From the NCBI GenBank assembly GCA_963775315.1, contig CAVZIN010000007.1, forward strand, positions 1,736,001 to 1,800,000: a DNA stretch of 64,000 bases. The letters are read 5' to 3'. The notes below the pieces were generated by a model. The model had not been told where the DNA came from. It searched no databases and worked only from the letters and a program-made list of their open reading frames with translations. Shown piece by piece: positions 53,031 to 62,714 of the stretch (position 1 is the first letter of the stretch; each line of letters opens with the position of its first letter). The position numbers and the translations under genes were made by a program. Source of the stretch: CAWGHZ01 sp963775315. Lineage in GTDB: Bacteria; Pseudomonadota; Alphaproteobacteria; MPNO01; DASWLB01.

Positions 53031-54785
53031 ATGGTAACAACCGCGCTTAGCGCCGTGCCGAAACGGCGTGGGCGCGCGCACGATCCTCTCCCGCCGCTTA
53101 TGCTGGCGCTGACGATCGCGACAAGCGTCGTCATCATCGCCTGCCTCCTGACCGTGTTCTGGATCAGCTTCATCAAGGGTGATCCCGACGCGGCCCACAG
53201 CTACACGCTTTCCAACTACCCGGCAGTCGTCACCGACGCGCGTACTTGGCAGGTGCTCTGGAACACGCTCGGCTTCGCCGTCTCGTCCCTCGCCGTCTCG
53301 TTCGTCTTCGGCGTGCCGGCGGCGTGGCTCGTCGAGCGAACCGACCTCCCCGGAAAGCCGGTCGTATTCACGTTGATGACGATCGGCCTCCTGATGCCGG
53401 GATTCGCCGCGGCGATGGGATGGTTGTTCCTGCTCAACTCGCGCATCGGTCTGGTGAACGTGTGGCTGATGGAAAGCTTCGGACTCCACGAGGCCCCGTT
53501 CAACATCTCGACCGTCTTCGGCATGGGCTGGGTGCAGGGGCTCAACCTCGCACCGCTCTCGTTCATCATGACGGCTGCGGTGTTCCGGGCAATGGATCCG
53601 ACGCTCGAGGAGTTGGCGCAGATGAGCGGCGCGCGACCCAGCGCCGTCCATTCCCGGGTGACCCTGCCCCTCGCCTGGCCGGGCATCCTCGCAGCCGGAA
53701 TCTACATCTTCACGATCGGCTTCGCGGCGTTCGACGTGCCGGCGATCATCGGCTGGGGCAACCGCATCTTCACCTTCGCGACCTTTCTCTACCTCCTGAC
53801 CAGCCCGCAGGACACGCTGCCGAAATACGGCACCGCAGCGGCGTTGAGCGGCGTCCTCGTCCTCCTCGCGGGCGCAATGAGCTGGTGGTATGCCCGGATG
53901 CAACAGCGCGCGCGGCGCTATGCCGTCGTGACCGGAAAAGCATACCGACCGCGCATGGGGGCGCTTGGGCGCCGCGTCTGGGTGGCGTGGGGGTTCCTCG
54001 GCACATACTTCGTCCTGGCCAAGCTGGTGCCTGTCCTGACGGTCATCTGGTCGTCTCTTCTGCCGTTCTTCATGTTGCCCGGCCGGCGGGCCTTCGCGCA
54101 GGTGACCTTGCAGCAATATCGGGCCTTGCCTTGGCCTCTGGCTCTCGACGGGCTGACCAACACGGCGATCCTGATGGCGCTAACGCCGACGGTCACGCTG
54201 GTGCTTTGCGTTTGCTTCTCTTGGGTCGTCCTGCGTTCGCGCATCCCGGGCCGCGAGCTGTTCGACTTCGTCGCCTTCCTGCCGCATGCCGTTCCTAACA
54301 TCGTGTTCGGGGTGGGCGTGATTCTGATCACACTCTACGTGCTGCAGACCTTCGTGCCGATCTACAGCACGATCTGGATCCTTTTGTTCGTATTCGTCAT
54401 CGCGCGCGTCAGCTACGGCACGCGCATGACCAATAGTGCGCTGATCCAGATCCACACGGAGCTCGAGGAATCGGCGCAGATCAGTGGCGCAACCACCGCC
54501 GGCACGTTCCGCTCGGTCGTCCTGCCGCTACTGTCGCCGACGCTCATCTACGCGTGGCTGTGGATCGCGCTCCTCACTTTCCGCGAACTCACCCTCGCCG
54601 TCATCCTGACAACGCCCCACAACATGACGCTGCCGGTCGTGATCTGGACGACTTGGCTCGGCGGCGGGTTCGCGCAAGCCTCGGCACTCGTGGTCGTCGT
54701 ACTCGCGCTGATGATTCCGCTCGTCGTCCTTTATTGGTTCGTGGCGGGCCGGCGCGGCATGCTCTCCGCACGGGGCGAGCCGTAA
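53031..54785 (+). CDS. Two-domain ABC transporter permease (FbpB-like)
   Basis: 584 aa, twelve predicted membrane helices in two halves. Each half has an EAA loop: EELAQMSGARPSAVHSRVTLP near 195 and EESAQISGATTAGTFRSVVLP near 479. Such fused permeases belong to Fe3+/thiamine-type importers with one binding protein and one ATPase. The ATG follows the binding-protein gene closely, so the two are co-transcribed. After the stop lies a 500-bp gap with a broken gene and then an IS element. Confidence 0.9.
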   Translation: MVTTALSAVPKRRGRAHDPLPPLMLALTIATSVVIIACLLTVFWISFIKGDPDAAHSYTLSNYPAVVTDARTWQVLWNTLGFAVSSLAVSFVFGVPAAWLVERTDLPGKPVVFTLMTIGLLMPGFAAAMGWLFLLNSRIGLVNVWLMESFGLHEAPFNISTVFGMGWVQGLNLAPLSFIMTAAVFRAMDPTLEELAQMSGARPSAVHSRVTLPLAWPGILAAGIYIFTIGFAAFDVPAIIGWGNRIFTFATFLYLLTSPQDTLPKYGTAAALSGVLVLLAGAMSWWYARMQQRARRYAVVTGKAYRPRMGALGRRVWVAWGFLGTYFVLAKLVPVLTVIWSSLLPFFMLPGRRAFAQVTLQQYRALPWPLALDGLTNTAILMALTPTVTLVLCVCFSWVVLRSRIPGRELFDFVAFLPHAVPNIVFGVGVILITLYVLQTFVPIYSTIWILLFVFVIARVSYGTRMTNSALIQIHTELEESAQISGATTAGTFRSVVLPLLSPTLIYAWLWIALLTFRELTLAVILTTPHNMTLPVVIWTTWLGGGFAQASALVVVVLALMIPLVVLYWFVAGRRGMLSARGEP

Positions 54786-54879
54786 TCGTACTCGGCCTTC
54801 GCCGAACGCGCCGAGGGCGGACTTCAGTTGGTCGGACATGAGCTGCGGCAGGGCCTCCCTCATGGCGCCGTTGCGGTGG

Positions 54880-55014
54880 ATGATGACGGTCGTCGACGAC
54901 GGCTTCGAGTATCAGGGCCGCCACTGACGGTCTCTCTCGGCGTTCGCCTACGCGATCAGGGGGACGCGGTGGAACGACTGCATCAACCAAGCGACGGGGA
55001 CCGACCCGTCGTAA
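54880..55014 (+). pseudogene. DUF2924-like remnant
   Basis: The frame TVVDDGFEYQGRH, stop (TGA at 54925), then RSLSAFAYAIRGTRWND resembles the end of DUF2924 proteins (pattern DDGFEYxGRRYRSLSAIAREITGTRW), which are frequent near phage-like or recombinase loci. One in-frame stop and no N-terminal part make it a fragment. Rest of the 54786-55280 gap: nothing seen. Confidence 0.45.
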
Positions 55015-55281
55015 ACGAGCCGACGAACTCGATCTTGGCGCGGTTCTTCAGTCTGACCAGATCTCGCCGCGTCGTCCTTTTCGAGACGCCCCAGCCTGCA
55101 CCTTATGGCCGAACATCTCCCGCCGAGGTCTGCGACCCACTATCCGCGCATTTCGAGCACGTATTCCCTGCACCACCCCAGGGTCAGCTTGGAATCGGCC
55201 GTGAGAGTCTTTTGCCGAATGGTTTCTGCCCCGGTCATCGGTTTGGGACGAACAAGCGTAACCATGCCCCAATCTCACTCA

Positions 55282-56057
55282 CTAGGTCGTGTGGACAAAT
55301 TTGAGCCAGAGCTTGATTGCGCCGAGGTATAGCGTGCCGAGGAAGCTGTCGGCGAGCTTGTCGTATCGGGTGGCGATGGCGCGGTTGATCTTGAGATGAC
55401 CGATCATGCGCTCGATGCGGTTGCGCTCGCGGTAGAGACGCTTGTTCCAGCGGATCGCGGCCTTGCGGTTGGAGCGCGGCGGGATCACGGGGCGGATGCC
55501 GCGCGCGCGGAGATCGGCGCGGATCGCGTCGCTGTCGTAACCCTTGTCGGCGAGAAGCGCGGCGGCGGCTTGCTCGGGCAGGCCGATCAGCGTGTCGTAG
55601 GCTTGGCAGTCCGCCGTCTCGCCGCCCGTGAGGTGGAAGGCAAGCGGCCGGCCTCGGGCATCGGCGAGACAATGAACCTTACTGGTGAACCCGCCCCGCG
55701 AGCGGCCAAAAGCCTGTTCGCGAGTCCCCCTTTTGCGCCCGCTGCCTGCGGGTGTCCGCGCACCGTGGTGGAGTCGATGCTGTGATGTCGATTGTTGGCC
55801 ATCGTGTCGGCCAAGGTCGTCGCCGCGGCTTCCCAGATGCCGGCTTCGCACCACCGCCGGAAGCAGCGCGCGATCGAGTTCCAGTTGCCGTAGCGCTCGG
55901 GCACGTCGCGCCAGGGCGCGCCGGTGCGCAGTCGCCACAGGATGCCATTGACCGTCGCACGTCGATCGAGCGGCGGGCGCCCGCGACGCCCGCGCTCCGG
56001 CGGCAACAAGGATTCCAAAACCCGCCATTCCTGCTCGCTCAAGTCCCCTCGGCCCAA
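55282..56057 (-). CDS. IS5-family transposase, -1 programmed frameshift
   Basis: The first frame (156 codons; MGRGDLSEQEWRVLESLLPP ... RWCEAGIWEAAATTLADTMA) gives the DUF4096-like part and first Asp (DSTTVRG). The second frame carries AFGRSRGGFTSKVHCLADARG, the second Asp (ADKGYDSDAIR) and Glu (RERNRIERMIGHLK). The switch lies at A AAA GGG (minus strand, around 55726-55735), a classic -1 slip that yields AKGG-TREQAFG as in other family members. The TAG stop lies in the target duplication, not in the IS. Confidence 0.85.
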
Positions 56058-56130
56058 GGCTGCCTCTCCCGAATCTGCAGCCTTGAATCAAACCGGGAGT
56101 CACGCGTCAATCTTTTTGTCCACACAGCCA
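55285..56130 (-). mobile_element. IS5-family (IS427-like) insertion sequence
   Basis: About 845 bp. Imperfect inverted ends (GGTCGTGTGGACAAA at the left, GGCTGTGTGGACAAA read inwards from the right) and the repeated flank ACTAGG at both sides (55281-55286 and 56130-56135) show target duplication of four bases, ACTA or CTAG depending on the exact boundary. The single transposase is read through a -1 frameshift. The element looks intact and recent. Confidence 0.88.
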
Positions 56131-56814
56131 CTAGGCCGCCAGGTACTGTTCGAAGATTTCTCTGGCAGCATCGCAACATTGAGCGATGTGACGCGCCGTC
56201 GCTGCCTTTGCCGCCGCCCGGTCGCGTTTCCGAAGCGCATCAACGATGGCGTTGAGTTCGGCGGCGCAGGCCTGGCCACGGTTGCCCTTGAGCATGGATT
56301 GCGCGCGAACGAAGTTGATACGCGACAGGAGTGCGACGATGATCTCGCTTAGAACGCGATTGTGCCCGGCCAGGATGACTTGAAAGAACGCGTTGGTCGC
56401 CGCGATGTGCCCGATCGCGTCGCCGCTTCGTGCCGCCCTCTTGAACGCCACGACCTGGGCCTCCAGCCGCCTGATGTCGTCGTCGGTCAGGTTCCGGGCG
56501 AATTTGCCCGTCGCTTCTGCGGTGACCATTTCCCAGACTTCGTGGATCTCTTCGATATCGGTCCAGCCGAGCTTCGCCACGGACGGGCCGCGGTTCGGCA
56601 CGATCGTGATCAGGCGCTCCGCCTCCAGCCGCCGAAGCACGGCACGCAGGGACGAGCGGCTGATCTTCATGCGCGCACACAGATCGCGCTCGGTGAGCTT
56701 CTGGCCCGGCAGCAACTCGCCGACCATGATGGCCGTGCGCAGCCGGTCGGCGCTCTCGTCGAGGACGGTCGTCCGTGTGACCGTCAGGTCAAAGGCTTCA
56801 GCCTTCTGCCGCAT
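56131..56814 (-). CDS. GntR family regulator with FCD domain
   Basis: 227 aa. Winged helix about 18-85 (ESADRLRTAIMVGELLPGQKLTERDLCARMKISRSSLRAVLRRLEAE) and an all-helical FCD effector domain after 95 (EEIHEVWEMVTAEATGKFARN, NAFFQVILAGHNRVLSEIIVALL). Such FadR-type regulators bind organic acids. The ATG at 56814 follows GAGGGGC. The IS element ends directly at its TAG stop, leaving it intact. It may control the nearby transport and flavin monooxygenase genes. Confidence 0.87.
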   Translation of the reverse strand: MRQKAEAFDLTVTRTTVLDESADRLRTAIMVGELLPGQKLTERDLCARMKISRSSLRAVLRRLEAERLITIVPNRGPSVAKLGWTDIEEIHEVWEMVTAEATGKFARNLTDDDIRRLEAQVVAFKRAARSGDAIGHIAATNAFFQVILAGHNRVLSEIIVALLSRINFVRAQSMLKGNRGQACAAELNAIVDALRKRDRAAAKAATARHIAQCCDAAREIFEQYLAA

Positions 56815-56997
56815 TGTTCTTGCCCCTCGCCTCAAACGCGCCGCTTGGCCAGGGAATACCGTGTCGCCGTTGCGCGCATTCGCGTCTTATATCATCAGTC
56901 CCGATCGCTGGATATTCGACTTGACCGATTGTCTGACAATCTGCTTCGATATCCGAAAGCAAGATGCGCGGGCACCGCCGCGGCAGGGAGGACGGGC

Positions 56998-57727
56998 GTG
57001 AAGTTCTGTTTCTTTCACCTGATGCCCTATACCGATATCGAGTTCGACGGCGGCCCGGTGGCCCGTGTCGAATGCAGCGTTCGACGCCGAGAAGGCGCGC
57101 GATTTTTACAAGCGCTACGTCGACACGATGATCTACGCCGACAGCTGCGGCTTCGACTGGATCGGCTGCAACGAGCATCATTTCAGCCCCTACGGACTGA
57201 TGGCGAACTGCGACGTGATCGGCCATTCATTCGGCGGCTGGGTCGCAATGTGGCTGGCCGTCGACTTCCCCGAGGTGGTCGACCAACTCGTGCTCGAGGC
57301 GCCGGCCGGCTTCCGCATCGGTGGCGCAGGCGGGCTCGGCGGCTCACCGGCCGAGCTGCAAAAGCGCATGTTCGCCCATCCGGAGAAGATTCCGCCGGAG
57401 ACCCGCTCGCCCGACGTTCTGGCCGCCAACCGCGCCGCGGCGGGAAGCTACGCGCCGAACGACGCGGTCGACCCCGAGCTCTCGAAGCGGCTCGGCGACG
57501 TGGCGGCGCTCACGCTCGTGCTGCACGGCACAGCGGACGGGGTCATCCCGGTCGAGAGCCCGCGCTTCCTGAAGGCGAACCTGCCGCACGCTCACGTTAT
57601 CTACATCTACGACGCCGCCCACAACATCGAGATCGACCAGCCGGAGCGGTTCGTCGAGCTGGTGGGCGATTTCCTACGCCGTGGCGAGACGTTCCTGGTG
57701 AACGCCGGCAGCGTCGCGCAGGCTTAG
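56998..57727 (+). pseudogene. Chimera of an LLM monooxygenase start and an alpha/beta hydrolase
   Basis: The GTG start gives VKFCFFHLMPYTDIEF, typical LLM. After a frameshift near 57060 the frame continues FDAEKARDFYKRYVDTMIYA and GFDWIGCNEHHFSPYGLMANC, still LLM. At about 57210 it switches in frame to a hydrolase with nucleophile elbow DVIGHSFGGW, acid HGTADGVIP and His DAAHNIEIDQP. The N-terminal strands of the hydrolase are missing. The pieces were joined by deletion; an intact 220-codon frame starts at a GTG at 57065, so a stable product is conceivable. Confidence 0.75.
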
Positions 57728-57757
57728 CTGCCGCCGGGGCGGGCTGGGCGCCCGCCC

Positions 57758-58897
<1,140 letters not shown>

Positions 58898-59200
58898 TCG
58901 GTCATCCCCGTGTCTCCCGTCAAGACAATACCGTCTTGCGGCGAAACACAACTGCAACTTCGTTAGAAACACGCGCGGCCGCTGGGCCTGGAGGAATGGC
59001 TTGCTAATGATCGGGATTGGGTAGGGGCACTTTTCGGCCGCTGGGTCGTGCAAAAACGCGGAGTACGCCGAGCACCTACGTCTAGGTGATCTTTTCTTGG
59101 AGGGAAAGGAACTGGGCTCGGACCTTCTCTACCGCCTATAGGCGACACCAGCCTCCGAAGCAATTCAGGAGACTGGATCGCCTTGCTGCGCTCGCTCTCC
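58898..59200. other. Interval with dispersed-repeat-like segment, no gene
   Basis: 303 bp. The stretch at about 59099-59136 resembles the one near 44838; otherwise nothing is recognised. Confidence 0.4.
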
Positions 59201-61033
59201 CTATGCCGCGTCGGTCGCGAAACTGCGGAGGTCGGTGAGCAGTACCGTCCGTCCGTCCTCGACCACCTCGTGGGCCGCGCCGGCCCCGTCGGTGTCGGCG
59301 TGGGCTCGAAGTGTCGCCCGTAGCGCCTCAGTAGCCGCTCCGTCCACCGTGCCGTCCGCCGCCAGCACGACGCCGTAGTCGTCCCGCGCGGCCGCGGGCG
59401 AGACGAACTCGTCCAGCACGTCGGCACGCACCCGCTCCGGGTCGCGTTCCAGCGGATCGCCCCAGCCGCCGCCGCCCAACTGGCGCACTTTCACTTCGGA
59501 ATCGGCAGGAACCAGGTAGCGGTGGCCATAGGTCATGGCGAACTCGTTCTCTCCGGGCCGGCGCAGGAGATAGTCGCCGATGTCCCCGCCCTTGCCGCCC
59601 CAGAGCCCCCAGGGCGCAAGGCCGCGGCGATAGGGCCGGCTCAGATTCCACCGCCCCTCGACGAAGTTGCGGACGTGGAGGTCAGTGGCGAGCCCGCCGC
59701 GGTACTTCCCCGCACCACCCGAATCCTGCCGGAGCGAGCGGCCCTCGATCATCACCGGGCATTTGAGTTCGATCGCCTCGATCGCGCCGTTGCGGACGTC
59801 GCCCTGGCAGATGGAGACCGAGGCCGATTCGCCGTCTTCGCCGGGCCGGCCGCCCCAGCCGCCGCCCTCGATCGACTGCAGCACGAAGCGCTTCCTGGTC
59901 TTGGGATCGACGCCGAAGAACGCGACGCCGCCGAGATAGCCGTGATGGCCGGCCGGCACCTTGTCCGGCATGGCAGGCGCGAGCGCTGCGCAGATCGCGT
60001 CGGCGACGGTCGGCAAGGCGAGGCTCCAGCCCTGCATCGGCAGAGGGTGGCGCGCCATCATGAACGTGCCCTCGGGCAGGATGACGCGACAGGCGCGGAA
60101 CGAACCCTCGTTCACCGGCTCGTTCGGAGCGGTCAGCGCCTTGTAGGCGATCAGCGCGCCCGCCTTGGAGCGGCAGTTCGGCCCCATCGGCCGCTCCTTC
60201 GAGCAGCCGGAGAGATCGATGGTCATCTCCCCGCCATCGATGGTGATCTTGACGTTGATCCGCACCTTGTCGATCGGCCGCTGACCGTCGTCGTCTGTGA
60301 ACGCCTCGGCCTCATACGTGCCGGGTTCGAAACCCGAAACCACTTTGCGGCACTTCTGCTCGGTCTCGTCGAAAATGCGCTCGATGGCGGCGAAGGTGGT
60401 CTCACGCCCGTACTTGCCGAACAGCTCATCCAGCCGGCGGTTGGCGAGGCGGCAGGCGGCGATCTGCGAGCGCATATCGCCGAGCGACGCCTCGGGGAAG
60501 CGAATGTTGTCGCCGATCATGCGGTAGAGCATCTCGTTCCGCTGGCCGGCCTCATAGATCTTCACCTGGTTGAACTGCAGCCCCTCCATCCATGCATCTT
60601 GCGCCGCGCGGCCCGCGCCGAATCCGGTCGACATGCCGCCGACGTCGATCCAGTGCGCGCGCACCATCGAGAAGGCGACCAGCTTGCCCCGCCAGAAATA
60701 GGGCATGTAGACGCAGACGTTATTGAGGTGCTGGCCCGCAACCGCCGGGTGGTTCATCAGCAGCACGTCGCCGTCTGCGAAGCCGTCGCGCCCATAGCGC
60801 GCCATCGCGTCAGTGATGATGACGCCGAGATCGGCGACGAAGTGTGACACACCACCGACATTCTGGCTGAGGAGCTGGCCCGCCGGATCGATCAACGCGG
60901 TGCAAAAGTCGCGCACCTCGTAGATCATCATGTTGTAGGAGGTGCGCTGCAAATCGGCCGCCATCTCGTTGGCGATCGCGGGCAGCGCGCTCCGCATCAC
61001 CTCCAGCGTGACCGGGTCGAGCTTTGCACTCAT
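59201..61033 (-). CDS. Second hydantoinase/oxoprolinase subunit B
   Basis: 610 aa. LDPVTLEVMRSALPAIANEM, MNHPAVAGQHLNNVCVYMPY near 108, RAHWIDVGGMSTGFG near 141, SLRQDSGGAGKYRGGLATD near 448 and the Gly-rich GGGGWGDPLERDP near 540 mark a HyuB. It differs clearly from the HyuB at 47244, so it is not a recent copy. No HyuA gene is next to it in the window. The ATG at 61033 follows GAAGGAAA. Substrate unknown; the adjacent binding protein may supply it. Confidence 0.88.
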   Translation of the reverse strand: MSAKLDPVTLEVMRSALPAIANEMAADLQRTSYNMMIYEVRDFCTALIDPAGQLLSQNVGGVSHFVADLGVIITDAMARYGRDGFADGDVLLMNHPAVAGQHLNNVCVYMPYFWRGKLVAFSMVRAHWIDVGGMSTGFGAGRAAQDAWMEGLQFNQVKIYEAGQRNEMLYRMIGDNIRFPEASLGDMRSQIAACRLANRRLDELFGKYGRETTFAAIERIFDETEQKCRKVVSGFEPGTYEAEAFTDDDGQRPIDKVRINVKITIDGGEMTIDLSGCSKERPMGPNCRSKAGALIAYKALTAPNEPVNEGSFRACRVILPEGTFMMARHPLPMQGWSLALPTVADAICAALAPAMPDKVPAGHHGYLGGVAFFGVDPKTRKRFVLQSIEGGGWGGRPGEDGESASVSICQGDVRNGAIEAIELKCPVMIEGRSLRQDSGGAGKYRGGLATDLHVRNFVEGRWNLSRPYRRGLAPWGLWGGKGGDIGDYLLRRPGENEFAMTYGHRYLVPADSEVKVRQLGGGGWGDPLERDPERVRADVLDEFVSPAAARDDYGVVLAADGTVDGAATEALRATLRAHADTDGAGAAHEVVEDGRTVLLTDLRSFATDAA

Positions 61034-61079
61034 GTCGCATTTCCTTCGGCGGACGCCGGATCGTAACCGGTTCCAGTTG

Positions 61080-61147
61080 TCATTGCGAGGTGCGCAGCGA
61101 CGAAGCAATCCGCCGCGTGACGGATTGCTTCGCTACCCGCAATGACA
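61080..61147. repeat. REP-like imperfect hairpin (TCATTGCG type)
   Basis: TCATTGCG (61080-61087) pairs with CGCAATGA (61138-61145) and CGAAGCAATCCG (61101-61112) pairs perfectly with CGGATTGCTTCG (61121-61132). This is the palindromic REP form common between genes of Bradyrhizobiaceae-like and related alphaproteobacteria. It lies between hyuB and the SBP gene. Confidence 0.8.
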
Positions 61148-61165
61148 GGACGCGGAGGCGCCCGG

Positions 61166-62176
61166 CTATCGCTTCATCGCTTGGTTGCCGGTCTCGGACG
61201 GCAGGAAGGCCGTAGTGAAAAGCTGGTCGTCGGCCGGCTTGTGGTCGAGCCGATGCATGGTGATGAAGCTCTCCTTCAGGAGAGCCACTGCCTGCGGGTC
61301 GAACCGGCCGGTGCGCGAGAACTGTGGCATCTCGGCTTCGTAGATCTGGCTCATCACCTCGGGCGACTGGTGCAGGACCTTCGCCGAGATCGCGACCGTC
61401 TCCTTCTTGTGTCCGTACATGTAGTCGACCGTGTCGAAGTAGGCCGCGACGAACCGCTTCACCAGGTCGGGATTGTCCTTCACCAAATCCTTCCGCGCCT
61501 CGATCACGTGGGTGATGAAGTGCGGCACGAGATCGGCGAAGTTGTAGATTTGCTTCAGCGTCTTCTTCCGCTCGAGCATCAGCGTCACCTCGGTGGCGGT
61601 TACCATCGCCTGGATTTGGTGGGTCTTGAGCGCCGACAGCGCGTTCCGATATCCACCGAGCGGCACCTCCGTCATGCCATTCACGCCCCAACCCATGTGC
61701 TCGGAAAGACGCTGCGCGAGCCAGTAGGTGAGCGAGCCCACGGTCGAGACCGACACCTTGTCGCCCTTGAGGTCGTCAAGCTTCATCTTCGAATCGTAGG
61801 GCACGGAAATGCCCAGGTTGCGCGGCGCATCGTAATAGGCTGCGACCGCGATCCCGCCGCCGCCCTTCGCGTTGAATGCCATGCCGGGGCCCGAGGCGAG
61901 TCCGAAATCTATGTCTTTGGTGAGCAGCGCCTGCTGCAGCTTGGCGTCGCCGCCAAAGCCGACGATCTTCACGTGGGCGATGCCGTGCTTCTTCATGATG
62001 CCGGTCTCAACACCGATGTTAATCGGAGTGAAGGTCCAAGCGAACGGCACGGCCTTGCCGACCGCGATGGTATCGCCGGCCGCCTCGGCGCCGGACGCCG
62101 CAGCGAAGGCGGCGACCACCGCGACGAGCGCTGCGGCGAAGGTCCTGCGGGACAAGCGGAATGTCGAATAGGTCAT
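61166..62176 (-). CDS. ABC transporter substrate-binding protein (SsuA/THI5-like)
   Basis: 336 aa. Leader ending near ASGAEAA, then DTIAVGKAVPFAWTFTPINIGVETGIMKKHGIAHVKIVGFGGDAK and the lobe motif LKGDKVSVSTVGSLTYWLAQRL. Periplasmic binding of a small organic compound. A distant relative of the proteins at 309 and 43550. GAGAAG lies upstream of the ATG. It is on the same strand as hyuB, 132 bp upstream, so it may deliver that enzyme's substrate. Confidence 0.85.
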   Translation of the reverse strand: MTYSTFRLSRRTFAAALVAVVAAFAAASGAEAAGDTIAVGKAVPFAWTFTPINIGVETGIMKKHGIAHVKIVGFGGDAKLQQALLTKDIDFGLASGPGMAFNAKGGGGIAVAAYYDAPRNLGISVPYDSKMKLDDLKGDKVSVSTVGSLTYWLAQRLSEHMGWGVNGMTEVPLGGYRNALSALKTHQIQAMVTATEVTLMLERKKTLKQIYNFADLVPHFITHVIEARKDLVKDNPDLVKRFVAAYFDTVDYMYGHKKETVAISAKVLHQSPEVMSQIYEAEMPQFSRTGRFDPQAVALLKESFITMHRLDHKPADDQLFTTAFLPSETGNQAMKR

Positions 62177-62500
62177 GATCTTCTCACAGAGTTAGCGAAT
62201 GCGCGGTGGTGAGGGGCTTTTGCCCTCCCGGCTTATGCCGCCGGCGATGCCGGCTCCGGCGCGAAACCACGCGCGCCCGGTTCGCGGCTCCATTATAGCC
62301 GTCAATCTCGCGTGCGCAGCCGGGTCGCGGGATCCGAGTTCCGTCGCTCGCGCCAGATTTCCTAAAGCCAGCGGCCGCCCCGGCGGCCGTTTCGCTTCCT
62401 CGCCGATCCGCCGTCGCCCCTCGCTAAGCGCGCGCGGCACCTCTCCCGCGGTGCGGCTCGGCAGCCGCTTGGTTCGCCCGCTCGCATGAGGGTGCTTTCA
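62177..62500. other. Gene-free interval
   Basis: About 324 bp upstream of the duplicated nsrR end. Only frames without family likeness were seen. Confidence 0.4.
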
Positions 62501-62618
62501 CGATGGCCGAGGAGGCGTTCCTGCGCGCACTTCACGGCGCAACCCTCACGGACTGCGCCTATACGCCCTGACACGCCGCCCGTTGCCACACCGGCAACGG
62601 CTCGTTCCCCAGAATGCG
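62501..62618 (+). repeat. Diverged duplicate of the nsrR-like gene end and its hairpin
   Basis: This 118-bp stretch aligns without gaps to 6220-6337, the last 23 codons and downstream stem-loop of the Rrf2 gene, with 16 differences by hand count. Codons 62503-62571 read AEEAFLRALHGATLTDCAYTP against AEEAFLHALDGTTLAECAYTA. The hairpin CGTTGCC/GGCAACG (about 62581-62597) is kept. No upstream DNA-binding domain is present, so it is a remnant of a second regulator or of a copied segment. Confidence 0.8.
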
Positions 62619-62714
62619 GATTTACCGCCGCACGACGCGCCCGCATTGTTGCACTGCAACAGGACGCAAGCATGCCTGAGTGCGGCATGCCCCTGCCAAG
62701 CTAGGGAACGCTCG

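Noticed and set aside
51774..54116. 780-codon minus-strand open frame
   Set aside because: Antisense to the iron-type binding protein and permease genes.
54786..55280. Prophage or integron remnant
   Set aside because: Only a DUF2924-like scrap is present; no integrase, terminase or attachment repeats were seen.
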